A stretch of DNA of 64,000 nucleotides from Myotis daubentonii (taxonomy: Eukaryota; Chordata; Mammalia; Chiroptera; Vespertilionidae). The stretch covers positions 3,295,019 to 3,359,018 of the forward strand of contig NC_081853.1 in the NCBI RefSeq assembly GCF_963259705.1, read 5' to 3'. A model generated the notes under the pieces. The model was not told the origin of the DNA. It ran no database searches and saw only the letters and a list, made by a program, of their open reading frames with translations. Shown here one piece after another: positions 1-10,760 of this stretch (its first letter is position 1; each line of letters starts with the position of its first letter). A program made the position numbers and the translations under genes.

Positions 1-1458
1 ATTCAGTGAAGGATTTCTAGTCTTTCAATGTGTTTATAATCTCTATTTCATTCTTTGTGTGTAAGATTTTTCCTAGCAGATTTCCCCTATTAGAAAACAA
101 CAACAAAAATGTGTCTGAATGCATTACATGTGAGAAGTCAGTTGCACAAACCCCTGCCCTCATGTGCTCTCCAGTATGTGGCTGCAGCCCGGGCAGGTTG
201 GTGTCCTGTGCCCCTGACGTCTACCCATACCTGGAAGGGGGTGTCACCGCCCTGAGGTGTGTCCCTCGTTGCCATCGACTGACAGATTTCTCCAAAATGT
301 AACAAAGGCCTCGACGAAGGCGGCTGGGAGAGCGAACAGGAGGTGAACACCAGAGCTTTACAAAGAGCGCCCAAAGTCTAGGCCCTTATAAAAGTGAATA
401 ATGAGCTGCATAGACTAGTTCTTTCATGCTGAGCTCAACACACATCTTTAAACATAAGATTGTCCAGGAAGCAGATACTTGGAAACCCTTTCATCTTAAT
501 TAAAGTTATGTGGGCTACAGAATACTTTTCCTTTAGATTAATCTCTTATTCCCACGGAGAAATTTCTATTTGTTTTTATCTAATTTGAGCTTCAAGGTTA
601 ATCTGGGTTTAAGACTTTCCCTCCCCTGATCCCATGTATATGCATGGACTCACCAGGACCTGCGGGCTGCAGAGCTGAGCTGGTCCTCTAGCCCCTCCCT
701 CCCTCCCACACAGGGGCGAGCGTGCATCCTGGAAGGATTCATGGAATGGCAAGGGCTATGAAAAGGTCAAGAAGCTCCCTATTTTAGGGAACCACATGCC
801 TGCCCCCTTCAATGTGCAGTTTCTGGTAAGACTTGCTCTGGGATGTAGGACCTGAGCTTATCGCCATGGGGGCAGCAGGAGGAAGAGGGAGACGTGAAAA
901 CAAAGATGCTGAATGTGTTTTATTCCAGAGTTGCTTCACAGACTTTGAAACAACTGGTAGATCAGATTGCTTGGCACAACATGACCTCTAATGTCCCTCA
1001 ATAATAGGAGTCTGATTGAATTTAACTGATGATGGACGTGATTTTGCCCTTTGATTTCAAAGACAAAGTAAAAAAGCATAAATAGGCCACAGAAGACTTA
1101 ATATAGAATCTAATTGGAATTTCTTAGAATTTTTTGTTTGAGTGTCTGCCTTCCATATATGGTGGTAATGTATCTTAAACATCATTTTGTTACCATAATG
1201 AGAAATACCTGAGAAATAATACATGCTGAAAAGTTGTTGAAGTAAATAAAGGCAGATTCTGATGTATATGGAATGTGTTCAGCCACATTCTGAGACCATG
1301 TGCAGGGCAGACATCATTAATCTACTTGGTACCCCTTCCACCTGCAGCCAGATGCAGCCTCAAAACCCTGAATGATGACCTTCCATCACCAGAAGAAGCA
1401 ATCAATGCTGGCAAAAGCCATGGCGCCTAGTTATCACTGTGCACGCCAAATTTAATTT
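1..1458. other. Unassigned DNA, no gene seen
   Basis: No open frame longer than about 90 codons and no recognisable domain. Around 935-1020 the wording (comments on few bases only) resembles a decayed L1 3' region, but it is too diverged to call. The remainder looks like unique mammalian DNA. Confidence 0.5.
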
Positions 1459-1473
1459 TCTAAGATATTTTTA

Positions 1474-1688
1474 TTGTTTTTCTAAAAAATATATTTTATT
1501 GATTTCAGAGAAGAAGGAAGAAAGAGATAGAAACATCAGTGATGAGAGAGAATCATTGATTGACTGCCACCTGCATGCCCCTTCCTGGGGATCGAGCCCA
1601 CAACCTGGGCATGTGCCCTGACCAGGAATTGAACCTTGACCTCCTAATGCATGGATCCATGCTCAACCACTGAGCACACTGACCAGGC
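1474..1688 (-). mobile_element. VES SINE (tRNA-derived), antisense
   Basis: Read on the minus strand this is a vesper-bat tRNA-derived SINE: a diverged tRNA-like head near 1620-1688, a body, and an A/T-rich tail near 1474-1495. Flanking sequences ctaagatatttttat (about 1459) and ctaaaatatttttaa (about 1689) look like an imperfect target duplication, which fits L1-driven insertion. This copy is older than the one at 8700. It is a non-coding RNA polymerase III retroposon, not a tRNA gene. Confidence 0.85.
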
Positions 1689-2619
1689 TCTAAAATATTT
1701 TTAAAATATTCAACCTTTATGTAATATGCACAATTCACTTTCCTACTGAAGTTGACCCCATTCTCCATCTCTCTTCCCATTTTTTTCTCTCAGTTTTATA
1801 CAAAGCATCTAGTTGGCTAGGAATCCCATTCTCAGGTCTTTATCTTGCCTCCAGGAGTTTCCATCGTGTAAATTCATGAAACTTCTGGGAGAGCGCTGAC
1901 CCAGGAGGACAGTTTTTATTAAACCATCATACATACCATCATGGATCAGAAAGGCACCGAAAAGCTTCAGGTGGTCAGGGCATGGAGTGGTAGCTCTGGA
2001 AATGGGTCTTCATCTCCAAGAATTAGCTGCACACAATAATGTACTTTTCAGCAGAAAACCTGGATTCATGTTCTTGATGAGACCCCCTGAGAATGACTTT
2101 GGATAAATTATCATACAAGTCAGGACTTGGTTCCCCCAATCATGAGGAGAAGGGGCCCTACGCTTGCCATGGTCCCTTCGTGGATCTCTGAAGGAGGAGG
2201 TGTGAGGCATCAGCTTCTCGAGCACATGCTCATGGCATAGAATAGAGGCCCTTTTGCAATACGGAGCCATCTCTTCCCTGACCACACTTCTGAAATGGAA
2301 TCCAGATAATTCAAAAAGAGACTGGAGGGATTCCAAAGAATTTGACTCATGGCTCACCTTCATGAAGGTTAACCTGTAAGTAATAACATTTTTTGTTCTT
2401 TTGCATTTTTTTCACATTGAGTGGTAATACAAGCCCTGAAATATTAATTTCATATTTAGAGTCTATTTTTTACTTTGTAATTATTTTTAATTAAATCATT
2501 TTGTAAGGGCAATTTACTGAATGGTTCAAAAGTAACAAAAAAAGATAGCTTACTAATAAAGTCACCTCCGTCTCCTGTGGGCCCTTGAATATAAATATAA
2601 TACCTCTGCTTTGAGAAAC
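1689..2619. other. Unassigned DNA with splice-site-like signals
   Basis: No gene is recognisable. A strong pyrimidine tract ending in CAG at 1791-1793 and a GTAAGT motif starting at 2376 could bound an untranslated plus-strand exon of about 582 nt. A minus-strand frame at 2010-2363 (117 codons) has no domain I recognise. Either may be chance. Confidence 0.3.
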
Positions 2620-2641
2620 TTCTCTCTCTCTGCCTCTCCAT

Positions 2642-2715
<74 letters not shown>
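2620..2715. repeat. (TC)n-(AC)n compound microsatellite
   Basis: A pyrimidine (CT)n tract runs directly into a (CA)n tract. It explains the Cys/Val- and Arg/Glu-rich open frames predicted across it on the minus strand. Confidence 0.97.
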
Positions 2716-2717
<2 letters not shown>

Positions 2718-3064
2718 TGCCCTTATTTTTAGATATGCTTTGGGATCTTTCTAAATCAGTACATGGGATGTTTCCTATTTTATTTTGGAAATTTTAAATG
2801 GCATCTCATTATATAAATGCACTATTTTTTTAACTGGCCCTATTGATTTAGGTAGCGTTTAATTTTTTTGCTGTCACAAACAGTGCTGCAATGAATATTC
2901 TTATTAATACATCATCTTTCATGTGTGTAACTTATCTGTAGGAGAAATATATGAAAGGAAAATTATAGGACTGAAGGATACATGCATTTATAATTGTGAT
3001 AGATATTACCAGATTGCTTCCATTAGGTTATACCAATGTATGATTTCCCTAGAAATATAAGAGA
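2716..3064 (-). mobile_element. Old L1 (L1M-type) 3' fragment, antisense
   Basis: The text is typical of the reverse complement of a mammalian L1 3' region: a stretch describing cacaaacagtgctgcaatga (a C-terminal ORF2 landmark) followed by degraded 3' sequence. Many stops and indels; not functional. Confidence 0.6.
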
Positions 3065-3099
3065 CTGCCTATTTCTCCTGGTTTTCCAACAGTAGCTTT

Positions 3100-3230
3100 G
3101 TAAAAATTCTTTTAACATACACATAGGAAAGTACAAAAACTATAATTAAATAGCAAGATGAATTTTCACAAACTCAATGCACAACAATCAGCACCCAGAA
3201 ACAGATTAAGAAACAGAATATTTTCCTCAA
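3100..3230 (-). mobile_element. Older L1M 3' fragment, left part of a split copy
   Basis: Sequence of the cagcacccagaaacagatta type is the antisense 3' region of an older L1. It appears to resume at 4205 after the younger L1 that follows, so the two pieces were probably one copy split by that insertion. Confidence 0.45.
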
Positions 3231-4203
3231 CAGCAAAACCCCCCACAATATTTCCAATTAAAAATGGGCAGAGGATCTTAGTAGGCACTTCTCCAAAGAG
3301 GACATACAGATGGCAAATAGACATATGAAAAGATGCTCAATGTGACTAATCATCAGAGAGGCTCAAGTCAAAACCACAATGGCATAGCACCTCCCACCTG
3401 TCAGAATGGCTACCATCAATAAATCAAAAAATGACAAGTGCTGGCGAGGATGTGGAGAAAAGGGAGCCTTGGTGCACTGCTGGCGGGAATGCAGACTGGT
3501 GCAGCCACTGTGGAAAGCAGTATGGAGGTTCCTCAAACTATTAAAAATTTAACTGCCTCCGATCCAGTGATTCCACTTCTGGGGATTTATCTGAACAAAC
3601 CGAAAACACTAATTCGAAAGAATATATTCACCCATATATTTATTGCAGCATTATTTGCAAGAGCCAAGATATGAAGCAACTCAAGTTCTTATCAATAGTA
3701 GCATGCATAAAAAAGCTGTGGTACATATATACAATGGCATATTAGTCAGCCATAAAAAAAGAATGAAATCTTCCCATTCATGACAACATGGTTGGACCTA
3801 GAGGGTATTATGCTCAGTGAATAAGTCAGTAGGAGAAAGGCAAATACCATCTGATTTCACTGTATGTGGAATCTAAGGAATAAAGTAAACGAACAAGCAA
3901 AATTGAAACCGATTCATAGACACAGAGCGTGGACTGCCGGCTGCTGGGGGAGGGGCTGGGGGGAGGCTGAAAAAGGTGAAGGGATTAAGAAGTACAAATT
4001 GTCAGTTACAAAGTAGTCATGGGAATATAAAGTACAGCATGGAGAATATAGTCAGTAATATGCAATAACTTCGTATGGTGACAGGTGGGTACTGGAAATA
4101 TTGGGGGGAGCAGTTTATCAAGTATACAATTGTCTAAGCATGATGCTGTACACCTGAAACCAATACAAAATAACATTAAAAGTAAACTGTAATTAAAAAA
4201 ATA
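3231..4203 (+). pseudogene. 5'-truncated L1: ORF2 C-terminus plus 3'UTR
   Basis: A truncated LINE-1 in sense orientation. From about 3265 it encodes the end of the ORF2 reverse-transcriptase protein; the recognisable stretch IPLLGIYLNKPKTLIRK lies in the open frame 3438-3674. A one-base loss just after the AKI codons (about 3670) throws the frame and ends it. The coding remnant continues out of frame to about 3880. It is followed by a purine-rich 3'UTR (3940-3990) and an A-rich tail at about 4190-4203. It is a dead retroposon: no ORF1, no endonuclease and no RT core are present. It sits inside an older L1. Confidence 0.9.
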
Positions 4204-4204
4204 A

Positions 4205-4320
4205 TGAGCAGAACACTCTCATGACTCCAGAAGACTTCGTTCCAGCTCCAGACACCATGCTCCACTCTAAGGGTACTTCTATTCTGAGCTCTAACAGCAT
4301 AAATTAGTTTTATAACAATT
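4205..4320 (-). mobile_element. Older L1M 3' fragment, right part of a split copy
   Basis: Continues the antisense L1M text that breaks off at 3230; landmark ctaacagcataaattagttt near 4290. Its adjacency to the end of the younger L1 supports nested insertion. Confidence 0.45.
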
Positions 4321-7300
4321 GGCCAATTTTTAAATGTTTACATCAAAATAGTTGACCGTAGAAATGGTCAAATATTTCTTTGCTTTGCTAGACACTAAGT
4401 ATATGAAATCCAGCCAGACCACTTTCCACCCATCACTTGCCTTTTTGCCAAACAGGCCCGTTAAAGAGCTTTCCATTCTTTTGTAAGGACATTTGCGATG
4501 ATATCCACGGATGCCCATTTTATTTGGGTTAATCTATTGTTGCAAAACATTTGTGTCTTCTTCAAATTGAAAAATTGAAGGGTTATAATATGGTTTTCAC
4601 TAAGTTTAACAAAATTTTGGAATGATTTCTGATTTAAAATATATAATATGTGGGGTAAGTTGAATTCATTTTAGCAGAAGAACCTTGGGAAAAACCCAAA
4701 GTACCTTGAACTGCAGTAGAACAAACACAACTGCTCTTTGAGGCAGACAGATGGCACATTGTGAGGTTCTGAGGGCCAAGCCAATACAATGGGTTTTGAG
4801 TATGAACCCAAATCGAAAGGGAGAGGTACACGCTCCATATTGCAGGTGTTGAGTTGCCATCGAGAGCTACACACATGGGCAACTCTATTTAGCATCCTCC
4901 AGAGTGGCCAGCAACAGGAATTTAAGATGCTTAGTGATTTTCTGATGAGTCACTAAAGATGTGTAGTGATTCTCCGAAGCAACAGGGTGAAGCCAGCTGG
5001 CAATAATCTGCCGTGTTCTAGACGGCTCCCTCTCTGAGGCCTCTGCACTGTTATTCTCCCATATTCGTGGGTCTGGCCTGCAGGCTCCCACGGCTTTCCT
5101 ATGACTGCCCTGCTCTGCTCGTCGAATCCCGACCTTCCGAAAGTTCCCAGTTCCCCCTTCCTCCTTTAAGCCTCCAGCCGAACTATCATAGCCGAGAGTC
5201 AAGTGAATTGGTGGTAGGATACCACATGGAGGATTATAAGCATTTCCTAAATAAATAATAGAAAACTGCCTATCTGAGGCTCTATTTGGTTTCCTGGAAC
5301 CTGCTTAGCTTATTAGTTAATGTGGGCAAGCCAGAATGTACGGTCCCTACATTGCAGTGATTTTGTTTTTGTGCAGCTAATTGATTCTCTGAAACATGTA
5401 AGATGACTTACAAAAACATACTACTCAGCAAGGTAAGGTAAGTTAGCTTTAGTACGAAAGATCAGGGAGAGGAACATCACAGGCAGCAATATGAAATGAA
5501 ATGAGGAGGGTGATTTGAACTACAAATGATTGTCATTAAGTCCTTTGCACTCTGCAGCTGACACATTTGATTTAAGCTTTCCGGAAGTTCACATCAGTAG
5601 GGGAACATGAAGTTTCATAGCACTGTTCTTGGTGCTAAGGCAGTATCCCCGCGTCCTCACGGACAAGATGCTCAAGCTGTGCCCACAGGCCCCCGCACGG
5701 TGTAACGGAGCACGCCCGGAGGCCCTCGCCGATCGCTCTACTTAGTGGCCGGATGCTTTGCCCTGAAGAAGAGGGTGGCTTCAGGTCAGTGGTACGTATG
5801 AGATGTTCCAGGAGAAAATGGACGCACCGCACAGAACCATTTAACAATGGTTCCAGATTATCATTGGACTTGATAATGGTTCGCCTGGGTTTTGGCTGTG
5901 GTTGAAAACAAAAGTTCTAGTAGTCTGTTCAACTGAGGGAAAAGGACAGGTGTCTTCTTACAAAAGAGGAGGCGTTAAAGTTCTCCAATTTCTTCCCGCA
6001 GCTCAGCTGCCACACAGGGGTAGTCAAACCTGAGCTTACCTGGGCCCGTGCCTAAGCTTTTCCTTAGAAAACAATCTTAGATTTACTCTAATATACCGAA
6101 AAATGGGTCATTGGAGGCCCAAACAATATGGTTTGAGAACTATTTGAATTCACCTTACATTAAAAAGCAAGAAATCTCAACCAAGCCCCAGAGGGTGTAT
6201 GTTGTCAGCCATGAGATTTCCTGCTGTGCCCTCCTAGGAAAACTGGTTGCATAGCTATGTATTACTTTGAGGACATAAATAAAATTTATACAATAGTTAA
6301 TCTATACAATCATATGTTATCTTAATAGCTAAGTTCCAAATACAAATCACATTCTACTAATTGCAGAGTCCTCTCTGAGGAGAAGGAAATGCAATATAGG
6401 CAGTGAAACTCAAACTTGAAAAATCTACCCCAGCAGAGAGTGAGATAAAATGTGGATGTACTATTCTCTCTGCACTTGATCTTGTGTTTGATCAGAAATG
6501 CACATTGTAAAGAGATGCCTCATCCCTCCAAGCTAAACACTGTTTGCTACTCATTAGTGATTTATAAATGATATTTTCTCCCTGGTGACATATCTTTTGA
6601 TATGATTCTCTAATAATAACATCCACCAATATTAAAATAAGAACATCCCCATGTATTGTGATCATCTTCAACCACATTTCCTCACGAAAATTAAATTTTC
6701 GCACACCAGCTGATATTGTATGCATATATTTGTCTACCATCATTATAAATCTCCTAAGGGTCTCTATAAAATGATAGTTTTGCCTCTTTGCAGTAATTCT
6801 ACCTAATGCTCCAAAGCAAGAAACTAATTACATGCTGACTTTTCACTAACTTTGATCTTTCAAATGCCATACTATGGAGGATCTATAGGTAATCACATAA
6901 TTACAATTCACCAAATGAGTTGAAATTGGCCATAAACCTTTTTATTTAAATTGTATTAACTGTTTCTTCAGTAACGCTGTCTGCAGTTACATTCTTTCCT
7001 ACAAAAGTTTGCCGATATAAGGTTTCAAATGAAAATCTGATTATGGTCAGTAATGTTTATAACAAATGCCTCATTATAGCACCAGAAGCGCCAATGAAGA
7101 TGAATATGTGAGGAATTTCTTAAAATGTGCTTAAGGAAAGGCCACGGATAAACTATAGGGTATAAGGAAATGACTGAAATTTCTCAGGGGATGATTTAGT
7201 CAGCAAGAAAAAATGACCTCACTTGTGCTTTCCCGTTGAGCTGGTGCAGTATTTCCTGAGGGAAAGCGGCAGACAATGGCCTCTCAGTTTGCCGTGGGCT

Positions 7301-7417
7301 CTGCATGGAAGGGGAGGGCACTGGATTGCACCTTTGGAGAACGCAAGCCCCTCACTCCGACTGACAGGATTGTTTTTGTCTTTTTAAAATATAATGATCA
7401 AAATTAAATTTTACTTG
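4321..7417. other. Largely unique DNA, no gene seen
   Basis: About 3.1 kb without a recognisable repeat, long open frame or RNA gene. Overlapping short frames at 4634-5258 on both strands have no domain and look like chance. AT-rich sections (6240-6360, 6490-7100) could be unique or very old repeat. Confidence 0.5.
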
Positions 7418-7468
7418 TCCGGAAGAATGTCTGGTCTAATTAGCATATTACACTTCTATTATTATAGG
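7418..7468 (-). mobile_element. Helitron (HeliBat) 5'-end fragment
   Basis: The reverse complement reads from a CTATAATAATAGAAG start into gtaatatgctaattagac, the 5' end of the TCTATACTAATAAAA-type bat Helitrons seen whole at 12327-12798. Only about 51 bp are present, with no 3' hairpin or CTAG, so it is a truncated copy. Confidence 0.75.
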
Positions 7469-7680
7469 TTCAAGACATCAGCTCAATGGCTCTCAAACGG
7501 ACACTTGGCAGTGCCCGGACACACTCTGGGGCACCTAGTGTGCAGAGCCCATGGAAGCTGGTAGACATCTACGATGGCAGCACAGTCCCCACAACGAAGA
7601 ATGACTAGCCCCGGTGTCAGTGTGCTGAGGTGAGGAGCCCTGCCTTAGGCCACCTAACGCAGAGCCGGTATAGGTTAGCG

Positions 7681-7903
7681 CAGCGGTTCTCAACCTGTGG
7701 GGCGCGACCCCTTTGGGGGTCAAACGACCCTTTCACAGGGGTCGTCTAAGACCATCGGAAAACACATATATAATTACACATTGTTTTTGTGATTCATCAC
7801 TATGCTTTAATTATGCTCAATTTGTAACAATGAAATTGGGGGTCACCACAACATGAGGAACTGTATTGAAGGGTCACGGCATTAGGAAGGTCGAGAACCA
7901 CTG
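7681..7903 (+). mobile_element. SPIN-type non-autonomous hAT transposon (223 bp)
   Basis: Termini CAGCGGTTCTCAACC and its inverse GAGAACCACTG are the terminal inverted repeats of the SPIN ('space invader') hAT family. The interior has matching GGGGTCGNNYAAGACC-type blocks. The flanks ggttagcg (7673-7680) and gattagcg (7904-7911) are an 8-bp target duplication with one mismatch, as hAT transposases make. No transposase is encoded. The SPIN family is known for repeated horizontal transfer among tetrapods. Confidence 0.9.
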
Positions 7904-7911
7904 GATTAGCG

Positions 7912-8688
7912 AGTCCTTTGGAAAGCCGTAAAGTGAAGAAACTCGAGCCTTCTGCATGGGCAAACTGGTCATGAATTTCCTCTTTCAAGTTGACCCTAAG
8001 CGGTACCTCTACCTTTCCGTGCCTTTGGACCTTATTTATCTAACATGCAGACGCACGCCAGCTCTGACCACCACGTTCACATGAAGGCTGAGTAAGCAGG
8101 GGGTGTTCTGACTTGTCATCAGTCATGACACGTAGACACGGAATATTGTGTGCAGGAGGCAGTTGTTTGATCTGGAGCCGCAGCCTTTAAAAGATTCAAA
8201 GCAGTGAAGTTGTGTATTTGACACCACTCTCGACCTGACCGCAGTGCTTCATGCTAGGAGGAAGCAAAACACACGTCACCTTCTGATGATTTGTAATTAC
8301 ATAGGAAGGCTGTTTCTCTGGTGAACTTTGCTGTGGTCTTAGGACTAGAAAGAAGCAGTAAAAGCTTTAAAAAACAAAATAAAGCAAAGCAAAACAAAAC
8401 AAACGAGTGCCAAGGAAAATGGGGTGCATGTGGCTGTTATTTCCAAGCCATGTGTAGAAACAATGGTGAGTCTCATTTGATGCATCTTCAGGATATTAGG
8501 GGGCTTTGAGCTCTGAAAGTTGCGTCCCTTTGGAGTCCTTAGTTCCAAAGAATGAAGCTATACTCACAGGACTGATAAACTGAAAACCGAGCTGCCGGAA
8601 CACCCATAAACCCAACACACAGACAAGGGCTTCGTGAAGGTGGCTCCCCAGGCCTGCTGCAGGTGTGTATTTTACCAATTTCCCAAAC
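7912..8688. other. Unassigned DNA, no gene seen
   Basis: No repeat family or domain recognised. An A-rich stretch at 8368-8404 is a simple aaaac-type repeat. Confidence 0.5.
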
Positions 8689-8699
8689 CCTCTTGCTTG

Positions 8700-8926
8700 A
8701 TTTTTTTTCTTCTTTTTTTAAAATATTTTATTGAATTTTTACAGAGAGGAAGGGATAGAGATAGAGAGAAACATCAATGAAAGGGAAACATTGATCAGCT
8801 GCCTCCTGCACATTCCCTACTGGGTATGTGCCTGCAACCAAGGTACATGCCCTTGACCAGAATAGAACCTAGGACCCCTGAGTCCACAGGCCAATGCTCT
8901 ATCCACTGAGCCAAACTGGTTAGGGC
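8700..8926 (-). mobile_element. VES SINE with target-site duplication
   Basis: Minus-strand tRNA-derived SINE. The promoter box A appears as TGGCTCAGTGG on the minus strand (about 8900-8915), with a box-B-like GGTTCTATTC further in. The A-rich tail lies at about 8700-8735 in + coordinates. Duplicated target cctcttgcttg occurs at 8689-8699 and again at 8926-8936. A well-preserved, fairly recent copy. Confidence 0.93.
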
Positions 8927-8936
8927 CTCTTGCTTG

Positions 8937-9829
8937 GTTTGACCAGACTCACCCTCAATCTCAGCCTCTTCCATTGTGTTTGAGGATTGCCTCTTACTAA
9001 CTTTGGTGGTCGAGGAAAGAAGTGCTTGTATCTGGGGCATTGACTGACATTCCAGTGCGGTGCTGAGACCAGGCCTGGCTGACACAACCAGCTTCCCTCA
9101 CACACCTACTGAGCAATGAACCTCAACCACATCTCTTTTCCCTGCAAGGATTCACTATAGAATCCAAAGCGCTCTTAGATTCAACAGTCATTTCTTTCTT
9201 ATGCAGTTGTTACAATTACTCATAACCTACATAGAAGTCAATGAGCATAACTGAACTTTGGTTTCCATGAGTAAAATTACCATGGAATGAAACTATCCCT
9301 GGAATTCGAGTACGAAGTTAGTACTTTGAGATATTTGACTACAAAGCCTCACCCACCCACACGTGCACAGCAGAGGGCATCCTAGTGGGTGCTGAGGGGT
9401 GCATGCCACGGCTATGCTTTTTGTTTGCTGTGTATCTTTGTTTTGTTCTTTTAAATTCCATAAGTGGTTAAGTGGGATGTGGTCAAAACCTTACAGAGTT
9501 ACTGCTCTAGTCTCTGTTTCCTCATCTGGAACTCAGGTCAGTTAGACTGGTGGATTTCGAAGCTAACTCCAGTGACTTGGTGGGGGTACATCTACAAATG
9601 TAGATCTACCTTCCTTCCTCTCGGGTCAGACATACTGCATGACAGGATTGGGAAGGAGAAACACCATGTTAGCAAAATAAGCATTCTGTGTCATATAAAG
9701 AAGGCAATATTTTGGAGGTAAGGAGAGTCAACATTTTATTTTGATTCAGCAAATGACTTTGATCCTATTTTCTTGGGGGACTTGATACTTGCTTTCTTTG
9801 CTTAGAATATACTACTGTCCACTCTCAAA
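8937..9829. other. Unassigned DNA, no gene seen
   Basis: No clear repeat or gene. The plus-strand frame 9464-9721 (85 codons) has no recognised domain. Confidence 0.5.
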
Positions 9830-9964
9830 AGCTACTTATCTTCTGGGACACAGCTCAGCGTCCCTTCTTCGGTAAGACTTCTCCCTGCACCAGGAGGTCA
9901 CTGCTTCCTCGGTAGCAACTCTGCTCTTAGCAGATATCTGTGTCTACAACTGCCTTGCTACCTG
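9830..9964 (+). mobile_element. L2 LINE 3' region, first part
   Basis: Contains the 'dressed-up' L2 3' wording: gggacacagctcagcgtccc and the adjacent aagacttctccctg stretch. It resumes at 10190 after an antisense L1 fragment, suggesting an old L2 split by L1. Confidence 0.6.
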
Positions 9965-10115
9965 GTATTTTTAACAGCTTTATTGTGGTGTTTTCATATC
10001 ATATCATAAAATTTACCTTTGAAATGTACAATCCCATGATTGTAAATTTCCAAAGCTGTGCATTTGTTACCACAACCCAGTTTTAGAACATTTCCATCAC
10101 AACGAAAAGAGCCTC
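9965..10115 (-). mobile_element. L1M 3' end, antisense
   Basis: Text such as taaaatttacctttgaaatg and the following tgtacaatcc is the reverse complement of an L1M 3'UTR. It interrupts the flanking L2. Confidence 0.55.
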
Positions 10116-10189
10116 ACGCCCATGTACAGTCAGCCCGTTCCACCGCCCCCAGCCCCAGACGCCACCGACCAGTACCCAGTTATAGAGCT

Positions 10190-10345
10190 TCTCTGCTGGG
10201 CCATGCCGCCTTCTCGTGCGTTCTCTAGAGAAGAATGCAAGCTCCTTGAAGGCATGGGTTGTGATTTTTGTTTTTAAGTTTTTCTTCCCAAGTCTTAGCA
10301 CAACTGTGAGAACATAGGTAATAAATACTGGTTTGTAATATGTAC
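10190..10345 (+). mobile_element. L2 LINE 3' end, second part
   Basis: The landmark gaatgcaagctccttgaagg is the conserved L2 3' motif. It is followed by the AATAAATA-type terminus near 10320. Continues the L2 begun at 9830. Confidence 0.65.
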
Positions 10346-10399
10346 CCAAACCTCTACATACGTATTTGAAGTATGCAGTTAAGAAAGAGTGCTACACAT

Positions 10400-10472
10400 T
10401 CACCCCTACTTAATCCCTGCAGCATCCATTGAATAGACACTACCCTTTAGACGTGAGGATATAGACTGAGAG
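10400..10472 (-). mobile_element. MIR SINE, left half of a split copy
   Basis: Antisense MIR core: a degraded cattttacagatgaggaaac-type region reads here as ctttagacgtgaggatatag. The copy is split at 10473 by a hAT element and resumes at 10684. Confidence 0.6.
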
Positions 10473-10683
10473 CAGGGGTGGGAATGTCCGGCCGGCGGGC
10501 TGCCTAAGACCCGCGAAATCCTTTGGTCTGGCCCTGCCTAGGCAACTGCAGGTGGGACTGAAAATTCAACAAATCTAGGAGCTTTTTTCATAGCAACAGA
10601 AATGTATGTTACACGAGTTATATTAAGTGAATGATGTTATAGATACCCAAATGGCCCTTGGCAGAAAAAAGATTCCCTGCCCT
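10473..10683 (+). mobile_element. Non-autonomous hAT element (211 bp) inside MIR
   Basis: Starts CAGGGGTGGGAATG and ends in the imperfect inverse GATTCCCTGCCCT. The flanks actgagag (10465-10472) and acttagag (10684-10691) are an 8-bp duplication with one mismatch. The interior (ggcccgcgaaatc-like block, then AT-rich) encodes nothing. It cleanly interrupts an antisense MIR. Confidence 0.8.
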
Positions 10684-10760
10684 ACTTAGAGGGTCATGTT
10701 AGGATTTGAAGTCCTGGCTGGCTGACTCCAAAGCTGGCTGAAGGAGTCAACAATGGAGGA
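10684..10760 (-). mobile_element. MIR SINE, right half of a split copy
   Basis: The aggatttgaagtcctggctg stretch is the antisense MIR tRNA-like half (consensus aggatttgaacccaggtctg). It continues the MIR interrupted at 10473. Confidence 0.65.

Noticed and set aside
2010..2363. 117-codon minus-strand frame
   Set aside because: No domain and no supporting gene structure on that strand.
8700..8926. tRNA gene from the tRNA-like SINE head
   Set aside because: Promoter boxes and head are those of a VES SINE with A-tail and target duplication, and no cloverleaf-competent mature tRNA is evident.
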